This document shows, piece by piece, positions 7,485-13,937 of a DNA stretch of 13,937 nucleotides. The DNA comes from Larix sibirica (Eukaryota; Streptophyta; Pinopsida; Pinales; Pinaceae): NCBI GenBank assembly GCA_004151065.3, contig NWUY0300010062.1, forward strand, positions 54,803-68,739, written 5' to 3'. Under the pieces are notes generated by a model, which saw nothing but the letters and a program-made list of their open reading frames with translations, had not been told where the DNA came from and ran no database searches. Each line of letters opens with the position of its first letter. Position 1 is the stretch's first letter. The position numbers were made by a program, and so were the translations under genes.

Positions 7485-9258
7485 TGTATGCCTAACCCCA
7501 ATTGGACCTAGGTGGAATCGACCTCTTGACTTCCTTGGCCATTATGACTTTTGTATGGTAATTCAAATTGCTTGAACTAGCCCTTAGGTGTGTATGTATG
7601 TATGTATACAAGGAAAACATGCTTTTTTATTCAAAAAACAAATGCACATAATTCTTTCATTAACTAGTATTTGCATATCATGGTACAATATTTCTTGTTT
7701 TTGAATGAAACCCTACTTCCATGTAGATCACATATGATCAAAATAGGTAATGAAACTAATGTAGGATTGTCGGTGCCATAGAATAACTAATGAACAATTG
7801 TGCGAGCAATCAATGATCATGGCTTGTAAGAGACTGGGCAAAAGTACAATAAAAAAATTAAAACCTCCAAATATCTATATGGATGATAACATTAAGAGCC
7901 ATAAAGCCTTCAATGGGATTAGGCACAAACCTATTTGAGAAACGAAATAAATGGTCACTTTCTTTTAACTTTTTCCTTGAGCTTTAATTCCTAGATCTAG
8001 GTGGAGAGGATGAGAGACCCATTAGACATGACACTGACTTCCCATAAACCAATACATGCAATGTTAAATACAATCCATTATGGATAGAGAATGGAGTATA
8101 CCGATAGATGTACATGTTTCCTTTGTAGGAGTATAAGACACCCTCATCACTTTTAATCTAGAATCACCCTCCTCTTGACCATTAGAATGCAAATATTTAA
8201 ACATAACATTATAAGCTTCACTAGAGACAACTCAAAACAAATTTTCTTCAATAATTAGTTGTGATAGATCCCCTTTAAAATTATAGCTAGAAGAGTAAAT
8301 GCTTGATTGGATAACTTTGACCTTTCCCATAGTTAGAGGCATGGAATCTGATATAAAATCCATGCTCTATCCCTCACTAAGGTTTGGATCCTTCAAGGAC
8401 ACCTTGAGCATGAGTCACTTCGAAAATGCACCCACTATTTCAAGAAACTCTACTCTTGCTTCATATCCTTCTTAGATGTAGATAAGGCCAACCTCTTCTC
8501 TCATAATCAACATTATCACCTTCATGTTTCTATCAACATTTCCTTAATAAAGTCCTTATTCCTTACCTTTGAACCTTACCTTATTTTGCAGTAGGTAAAT
8601 GTGGTAGCTACCAAGGGATCATCTAAAGGAGTTAGTCATCATTAGAACTTGTCTTTGAATCTAAGCTAACGTCCCTCCCCAACTTTGTCTTATTCTTCCC
8701 TCTCAAATCATTAAGTTTAGATTATTTTGATTTGTGAAGAACATGTCTCTACATAGGTAATCTCTTTAAAGGTTCCCATGGTTAACACAAAGTAATCAAA
8801 ACATGCAAGGAAGATATTCACAATCTATGATTTGAGAGCATTCACCCCTTCTCATAACAAATATAACCTCCTCTAGTAGTGTACATGTGGATACTGATAT
8901 TTGATACTCCTTCAAGGGCTAGGGTTTCAGTGCCGAGTAATAGAGAAACCCTAGTTTTTCAATAATAGCTCTCAAAGAGATTGCGCAATATAGATTAATT
9001 GGGATCCTTGACATCCTAGAAAGCTCCTCACAATGGGTATATATTGAGTTGAATGACTAAACTAAAGCTCATTCAAAACTAAACTAGCCTTTTGAGAAAA
9101 CCATGAAGGCCCTCCACTCACAACAACATTGGTCAATCTCTCTTTTAAAAGAAAAAGAGAAAAAACCTCTATGAAGTAGGGAAATAAGCATTGTAGCAAC
9201 CATTTCCCACATAGAGCTAATCAATGGAGCCACCTATGATAGATATGATTAGGNTATC
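7485..9258. other. Unassigned DNA between the two gypsy elements
   Basis: No recognised gene or element in about 1.8 kb. It begins near a small (GTAT)4 run (7592-7607). On the minus strand between 8155 and 8365 there is one stretch with protein-like composition (DSMPLTMGKVKVIQSSIYSS and, past a stop, VVSSEAYNVMFKYLHSNGQE) that I cannot assign and that could be chance or a fossil. A 10-bp inverted repeat lies at 8919-8954. An ambiguous base N is at 9254, next to the inferred outer edge of the following LTR. Confidence 0.35.
8919..8954. repeat. 10-bp inverted repeat
   Basis: CTAGGGTTTC at 8919-8928 and GAAACCCTAG at 8945-8954 form a perfect stem around a 16-base loop. The arms carry AAACCCTA, the plant telomere and telo-box unit, once each; single copies are common in plant DNA and this is not a telomere array. 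Confidence 0.55.
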
Positions 9259-9842
9259 TGAAACTAAATACATAAATCCTGAGCTACACATTGAGGGGGC
9301 CCTCCCCAACGCGTATCACAGGAGGGGAATAAAAATTATAAACTCACAGATTTAGAATAACGTTGATGCTTCATTATAAATTCATAAGTCCCATCATAGC
9401 TGTAGAAATCGTAAACTAAGTGTCTGAACTGAAAAATGATGAAGATTGTTTTCCAAAATGTACGTAAGTCCCCCTGCTACTTAGCTGTCTCTATTTATTA
9501 CAACTTCTACCCTAGTTTAGCATTGGAAATCATGATCCAAAATTTAGGGGATTCTTCCCTACAGATTAGGGAAAACATGAGCGCTGCGTCTCTAGTGATC
9601 CTTGTGGTCTTCAATCTAGAGCTCGGCACTGCCACTATTTTTGTTCTACCTGTGCTATGTCCACACATGGCTTATTCACATGATTAGTTAAATAAAATAT
9701 GCTGAAACACAAGAAAGAATAATAACTAAATCACTTCATTTCATTATCAATCAAATTGCCTTCTTCCCTACAGAAAGGAGTGCTTTCTGATCATTTATTT
9801 TCTTATGTGTGGCATAATGGAGTCTATGGAATACCTATATCA
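9259..9842 (-). repeat. 3' LTR of element 2
   Basis: The inner edge follows the polypurine tract: the minus strand begins TGATATAGG right after GATGATGATTCCA. The outer edge is placed where the minus strand ends AGTTTCA (9259), giving TG...CA ends and about 584 bp. Candidate signals inside are TAATAAATAG on the minus strand at 9491-9500 (a TATA-like run that also contains AATAAA) and a TTTATAATG run near 9373-9381; I cannot choose between them. The GC-rich stretch at 9295-9330 resembles a U5 end. Without the 5' LTR the outer edge is only inferred. Confidence 0.5.
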
Positions 9843-9861
9843 TGGAATCATCATCTCCCCC
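9843..9861 (-). promoter_or_regulatory. Polypurine tract of element 2
   Basis: The minus strand reads GGGGGAGATGATGATTCCA directly before the TG of the LTR. A G-rich purine run at this site primes plus-strand DNA synthesis in LTR elements. The same bases lie in frame with the end of the extra reading frame (FKFGGDDDS). Confidence 0.6.
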
Positions 9862-12357
9862 GAACTTGAAGATGTTAACCATCCTTGGGTGACTCATCCT
9901 GTTCCACAATGGCTTCTTTGATGTCTTAGGAAACAACTCTAGGAGCCCCTTCCTGCCGGTAATAACCTTGACTCTATTCTTATTTGGCCCAGGTCCTTCT
10001 TTCCTCGTCCTCGTGAATGTGTTCCTTAATGATCAAGGGAAGGAAGAATGGTGGGCTTAACTTCATCCCAATCCATTTGAGTTGATTCTTTATCAAAGAT
10101 TCCCTATACAAATTTTCCCTGGTTAGTGTGACCTCTAGCCTATGGGGGGAGTGAGGTTCACGCTTTCTCAGGTCCTTTGAAATTCTTTTCCACCGATCAC
10201 TGATGGCCTCCTATACCTTGTTGAATGTGCTCTGGGTGGTGTTTTCCTAGTGTGCAATTTATTTTTGTTTTTTCTCGAGAAGGATTGGGATCAGATCCTC
10301 ATCAGATTTTATGGCTGAGTGATCCTAAACCACCTTCTTTGGATGTGTAGCCTCGGCTCTTATCCATAGTGTGTTCTCCCATTCCTCTATTTGGTAGAGG
10401 TGAACGTCTTCGGACCTCTCCACTTTGTGGTTCATCCATGAACAAAATGACTTGAGTTGGAATTTCACCCATATAAGGGTTTGGTGACCAATTCAGTAAG
10501 TTGGGTACAACTAGGTTGTGAAGGAAGAATTCACACAACCTATCCTTTTCTAGCTCAGTGCTTTCTAGAGAAGCATCCAGTAATTTCTTCGGGGTTATTA
10601 CATTCAGGGGTAAGTTCTGTTTTAGTCTTTGTAAATGAAAATGACACCATTTCTCCTTAAGATACACTGCATATATCTTGGCAGTAGTGGCTGGATTAGC
10701 CTCTAAATGTAGGATTTTTTGGTCTTTTTGGACCAATCCCTCCTGAGCTTGGATTAATTTTTTCGGCAATGCCAGGTTTTGTTGTTCCATTTGTTTTAAT
10801 TGGCCAACGTGCTGCATCTTTAAGATCTAAGTCTTCTCGTGCATGAATGGTGGTGTAGCTGGTGACGCGGCTTGGGCCTTATGGAGTCGTGCCTCAATCT
10901 TCATGGTTTCCATCTCTTCCCTAACCTTTGCTAGCTCAGATAGTGCTTCAGCCATCTGGTCATCCTTTTCAGTTTTCATTTCTTCATTTGTAAGGGTCTG
11001 GAGTGGTGTGTCCTCTTCTACTGGTGTAAAAGGTTCTCCTTGCTCTACCCCATAATCCTAATAGTTTGAATGGTCTTGTGGTATGGGGATTGGCTCCTCT
11101 TCCTCTTCTTTTCCCTTTTTCTTCTCCTCCCTGGATTTTGTCTATTGCCTCAGCCTTCTGCTCTGTCGCGTAAACCCTTGTGTGCTAGCAAGTTTTCCTA
11201 TGGTTTTCTGGCGCGAGGTGTCTCTAGAATTTTTTATCTTTACCAGGGTCTCGGCTACCTCCTCATTCTCGTTGTCTAAGTCGATTTTCCTTTTGAACCC
11301 TGACTTAGTGGTTGATTTTTCCTCTTTTTATTCCGAGACGAGGGTTGCGCCCATGCTTGGCATGCCCCTCATTCCCTGGACATCCTTAACCGAGACATGG
11401 ATGAACTCTTACCATGAGAGTTCAAGGAATTGGGTCTTTAATTCTTCACATATGATTGGTTTGATTAACCTGTATTGAGCTAATGCACCCCCCTTTCCTT
11501 GTGTGACCTTCCTACTCATCTCCCAGATGGATTGCAGTAAGTAGAAATGAATGTTGATATTGTTGTTTGACTTTATATGCCCCCTGTTCCTCAGGAGGTC
11601 CATAATTATGAAATGAAAGGTAGGTATATAGCTGAGTCTCCATGTGCAGTTAATGTATTTGAGGATGATAACGGCTACTTCGTCCCATGGTTTCGGCATG
11701 GTTTCTCTTTTGACGCCATTCTTTTCTTCTTCATAGCTCTCTCCTTCCGCAAATAAAGTCGCTCTTTCCCTAAGGTTGGATTCTCTGTCGTCTTTCCCCC
11801 AATGCAGCCCCTTGGGAAAGCCCATGTATGTTGCAATTGATTCCTAATTTAAACGAATGCGTAATCCCTTCACCCTGATAACATACTTCTCTTCTTTTAA
11901 ATGTTTCATATTTATGGTGAATTCCAAGGCTACTTCAGTGTCATGTCCTCTTAGTCGAGTGATGAATGGCATCCATCCCACTGTGTGGAGTATCGACATT
12001 ACTTTAGGTTTTTCATAGATGGGGGAATGGTCATCTGGTTCACTCTTTTCAAACCCATTAGTCCTTTTCTGAAGTTACTGAATAGTATAAAACTTGAGGG
12101 TGGCAGACCATATGACTTACTTGCTTGTTCTGAGTTGAACATCAGTTTGCTGATTGAGTACCAAATTCTTCTTGCTATGCCCACTTGCTAAGGGTCTGAA
12201 AGCTTTCATATCTTCTGGTTAGATTTGCTTCCTTATTCCTATCCCATTGGTCGTCTTATTCCCACATCTTTCTTGTTATTCTCGCCTTATCCTTTCATCA
12301 TTTCATGCCATGTTGGTGGTTGATATGAAAGGATATGGGGGGTGCGGAGGTCGTCAT
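9845..12357 (-). pseudogene. Extra (envelope-position) reading frame of element 2, decayed
   Basis: A former protein of about 830 residues, unknown function, encoded downstream of integrase in the sense direction. The start is set at ATG 12357, with a stop two codons upstream. Regions in order: N-terminus MTTSAPPISFHINHQHGMK, then ARITRKMWE and LTRRYESFQTLSKWA; a globular core (12180-11409) with ARRIWYSISKLMF, VALEFTINMKHLKEEKYVIR, YMGFPKGLHWGK and PWDEVAVIILKYINCTW; a Lys/Glu-rich linker (EEKKKGKEEEEEPIPIP, about 11080); a coiled-coil-like stretch (DDQMAEALSELAKVREEMET, LKQMEQQNLALPKKLIQAQE, 10980-10680); and a C-terminal part (ISDRWKRISKDLRK, then FKFGGDDDS at the polypurine tract). About a dozen stops and four frameshifts break it; the longest open pieces are 171 codons (10302-10817) and 138 codons (11409-11825). 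The core reminds me of the uncharacterised 'putative plant transposon protein' family, by eye only. No membrane segment or signal peptide is evident, so a true envelope protein is not supported. Confidence 0.65.
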
Positions 12358-12937
12358 TTCTTAAATTGGGATCGGAAATCATTACCCAATATGGTTACTC
12401 TGAACCATGTGTCGTCGCCTTTCTGAAGAGAGCTGTCCTCAGCTCCGAATTATTCCTTATGTAGGTAGAATTTAATTGGACCGACAATGGAAACACAATA
12501 TTTAGCGATCACCTTTTTGTGCTTAGCGTACCTGGTTTGCTGACGTGGATTTTTTGCAGTTATTTGGAGTTTTGTAGTTGATTTTTCCTTTGTCTGTAGT
12601 TTTATTTGTCAGTTTCGTAGTTGTGTTCTTTTGATGGTCTTTTCTTCTATTTTTGTGCTGGCTTGCTTGATAACCTTTTTTTTCTGTTTGTATTGATGTT
12701 GGCTCGCTTGATCACTTTTGTTGGTTCTATTTGTATTGTTGCTGGCTCGCTTGATATCTTTTGTTGGTTCTGCTTGTATTGTTGTTGGCTCGCTTGATAT
12801 ATTTTGCTGGTTTTGTTTGTATTGCTACTGGATCACTTGAGAACTGGAGATTGTTCTCTTTTGTGTTGGCTCGCTTGCTTGAATTTTGTTTCTTGGATTT
12901 TGGTAGGGTTGAGGTTCCCCCTTAAGTTTTTCTCTTA

Positions 12938-12969
<32 letters not shown>

Positions 12970-13009
12970 GGTTATTTTTCTCTTTTTTTCTTTCCTTTTT
13001 TCTTAATTT
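12358..13009 (-). other. Spacer between integrase and the extra reading frame, element 2
   Basis: About 650 bases with no coding frame on the sense strand. It contains the GA-rich (minus strand) tract and the ~42-bp minisatellite given separately. On the minus strand, CAGCTCTCTTCAG near 12420-12435 looks like a pyrimidine tract plus AG, a possible 3' splice site about 65 bases ahead of the extra frame's ATG; this is only a guess about how that frame might be expressed. Confidence 0.4.
12657..12885. repeat. Minisatellite, ~42-bp unit, six copies
   Basis: Units start at about 12657, 12698, 12741, 12784, 12824 and 12864, each beginning G(C/T)TGGCT(C/T)GCTTGAT or a variant, followed by CTTTTGTTGGTTC and TTTGTATTG. 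Spacing is 40-43 bases. The central four units are most alike; the fifth (GCTACTGGATCACTTGAG) and sixth are diverged. The array lies wholly in the non-coding spacer of element 2. Confidence 0.85.
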
Positions 13010-13010
13010 T
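12936..13010 (-). repeat. Low-complexity purine tract after integrase (CT-rich on plus strand)
   Basis: About 75 bases made almost only of T and C on the plus strand, with a run of TTTTC units (about 12944-12964). On the coding (minus) strand it is a long A/G tract beginning right at the integrase stop codon. The plus-strand frame at 12804-13061, rich in Phe and Leu, is an artefact of this composition. Confidence 0.8.
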
Positions 13011-13475
13011 CAGTTTAATTGGAGGTCGTGTACGTCCTCTATCAGCATTAGATATTTCTGATAAAGGGTTTGGCTGAATTCCTCTTTGGATTGTGGTTTC
13101 CTATATAATTTGAGTCTATGACCATTTACCAACATGGTGAGTTTGGTCTCATATATGGTCTTGATTCTAAATGCGCCATTCTCATAGATTGTATCAATGA
13201 TTTATGGTCCCAACCATCATGTTGTGAGTTTCCCTTGAAATATCTGAAACCTAGAATCATATAACAATGCCCAATCCCCTTTTGTGAATTTATTTTCTTT
13301 TATGTTCTTGTCATGCCATTGCTTTCTCTGTTGTTGAATGACTTCAGTGTAGGCGAGAGCTTGTTGGCGGTGCTCATCTAGCTGGTTCAATTGGAGTATA
13401 TACTCTTCTTGGATTGCTGAAATTTGCAAGTTTAGATGTGCCGCTATTCTTAATGTCTTGATAGGTTAGAGTTGT
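13010..13475 (-). pseudogene. Gypsy integrase C-terminus, element 2, decayed
   Basis: This is the C-terminal, DNA-binding part of the integrase of an Athila/Tat-like gypsy element. Minus strand in order: TLRIAAHLNLQISAIQEEY, LQLNQLDEHRQQAL, VIQQQRKQWHDKNIKENKF, GDWALLYDSRFQIFQGKLTT, a TGA in place of an expected Arg codon, WLGP, a TAA in place of an expected Tyr or similar codon, then IIDTIYENGAFRIKTI, LTMLVNGHRLKLYRKPQSKE and the end EDVHDLQLN with a TGA stop at 13010-13012. The 70-codon piece 13217-13429 is intact. The TGA for CGA change is what decay of methylated CpG would give. Upstream of about 13475 the similarity fades, with stops, where the end of the catalytic core is expected. Confidence 0.88.
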
Positions 13476-13512
13476 TATTGTAATTTTAATATTGTGGCTA
13501 TGAGTACTGTGA

Positions 13513-13543
13513 ATCCTCTGAAACATGCACCTGAAGATAATTC
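13513..13543 (+). repeat. 31-bp direct repeat, copy 1
   Basis: The 31 bases from ATCCTCTGAAACATGCACC to the final AATTC are identical to those at 13902-13932. The bases on either side differ, so the identity is confined to this block. Confidence 0.85.
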
Positions 13544-13901
13544 TATCGCTATCCGTCGCCACTTACTTTCTCCTACACCCCAGTACCAAGTCCAACATAA
13601 ATCCCTTCACCACCCAGCTTCCTCGTGATTTCACCATTCACCATCAATATTTAGGTGTAGGATCAGGATAGAGACAAGTAATGGTATTGAGGTATTTCTA
13701 TGTTCAATAACAAATCTCACCAATCTCCTCATTGGAATAGATCCTTGTTCAACCACCCTCACCAATCTCCAAGTTTCCCTACAAAGAAAATGGTATGACA
13801 ACTGTGTGCAAAAAGGACCATTCGAATCCATCAAGAGGAATTTGAATGCTTGACATAGAAACTCCCGAAGTTCCATAATGGAGTGTTTTGAGCTAATTTG
13901 G

Positions 13902-13932
13902 ATCCTCTGAAACATGCACCTGAAGATAATTC
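13902..13932 (+). repeat. 31-bp direct repeat, copy 2
   Basis: Perfect copy of 13513-13543, 389 bases away in the same orientation and five bases from the window end. It is much longer than the 4-6 bp target duplication of an LTR element. Confidence 0.85.
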
Positions 13933-13937
13933 CCACA

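Larger units (their letters stand above)
9259..13937 (-). mobile_element. Ty3/gypsy element 2 (3' half), Athila/Tat-like, continues past window
   Basis: Read on the minus strand from the window edge: integrase C-terminus (13010-13475), a 650-bp spacer, an extra reading frame (12357 to about 9845), the polypurine tract (9843-9861) and the 3' LTR (9259-9842). The integrase motifs LLYDSRF, GKLTT, WLGP and NGHRL are those of the non-chromovirus Athila/Tat branch. That branch is known for additional or envelope-like frames downstream of pol, which fits the layout here. Gag, protease, RT and the 5' LTR lie outside the window. Coding parts are interrupted by stops, yet they are better kept than in element 1, suggesting a younger insertion. 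Confidence 0.75.
13476..13937. other. Unassigned segment where integrase core is expected
   Basis: On the minus strand this should hold the integrase catalytic core, but none of its motifs (HP..dGQ.E.., second Asp region) are visible. A 101-codon minus-strand frame (13631-13936) is not recognised. A 31-bp direct repeat occurs at both ends of this segment (13513-13543 and 13902-13932). An insertion, or a rearrangement of the element, would explain this; it could also be a badly decayed core. Confidence 0.4.

Noticed and set aside
8155-8365. Minus-strand protein-like stretch
   Set aside because: Not enough continuous frame or known motif to call a gene; mentioned only in the region entry.
8919-8954. 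Interstitial telomere sequence
   Set aside because: Only one AAACCCTA unit per arm; no tandem telomere repeat.
9436-9687. Plus-strand 83-codon frame
   Set aside because: Runs antisense through the 3' LTR of element 2 and shows no protein pattern.
10843-11478. Overlapping plus-strand frames rich in Ser, Phe and Leu
   Set aside because: Antisense shadows of the charged linker and coiled coil of the extra reading frame on the minus strand.
12804-13061. Plus-strand frame of 85 codons, very rich in Phe and Leu, looking like a membrane protein
   Set aside because: It reads through the CT-rich tract and part of the minisatellite on the antisense side of element 2; hydrophobicity is due to T-rich codons.
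13631-13936. Minus-strand 101-codon frame
   Set aside because: No recognised motif; composition and the repeated 31-bp block suggest chance openness. Kept only as part of an unassigned segment.

Overview
The window looks like repeat-rich nuclear DNA of a seed plant, most likely a gymnosperm (conifer). It is AT-rich and carries no intact gene of more than about 170 codons. It is packed with decayed retroelements whose proteins resemble those I know from conifer genomes. That placement is an inference from protein style, not a database result. No rRNA, tRNA, CRISPR array or intact host gene was seen.

Layout. (1) At 3-405 on the plus strand is the end of a LINE-type non-LTR retrotransposon: the WAVWSMRN-type motif and part of the RNase H domain, cut off just after the GDS motif next to an ambiguous base. 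(2) 406-2640 is non-coding. It holds a TATA-like site, an 18-bp perfect palindrome and three diverged copies of a ~148-bp repeat (the middle one deleted inside), and may be an LTR or leader of an unrecognised element. (3) 2650-7484 on the minus strand is an old Ty3/gypsy element in the normal order LTR - PBS - gag - protease - RT - RNase H - integrase, with many stops and frameshifts. Its 3' LTR is missing; the copy stops near the integrase C-terminus. Its 5' LTR keeps a TATA box, a poly(A) signal in a nested hairpin and a 31-bp duplication; a 107-bp tandem duplication covers the LTR/PBS border. (4) 7485-9258 is unassigned DNA between elements. (5) 9259 to the window end, minus strand, is the 3' half of a second, better preserved gypsy element: integrase C-terminus (LLYDSRF, GKLTT, WLGP, NGHRL motifs), a 650-bp spacer with a GA-rich tract (minus strand) and a ~42-bp minisatellite, a long extra reading frame of about 830 codons in the envelope position, the polypurine tract, and the 3' LTR.

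How the parts relate. Both gypsy elements point the same way, and neither could move on its own here: element 1 has lost RT and integrase active-site residues, and element 2 carries stops throughout. The most interesting object is the extra reading frame of element 2 (12357 to about 9845). It has an N-terminal globular region, a charged linker, a coiled coil and a C-terminal region that reads into the polypurine tract. Its function is unknown. Its fold pattern reminds me of the uncharacterised 'putative plant transposon protein' family, a resemblance judged only by eye.
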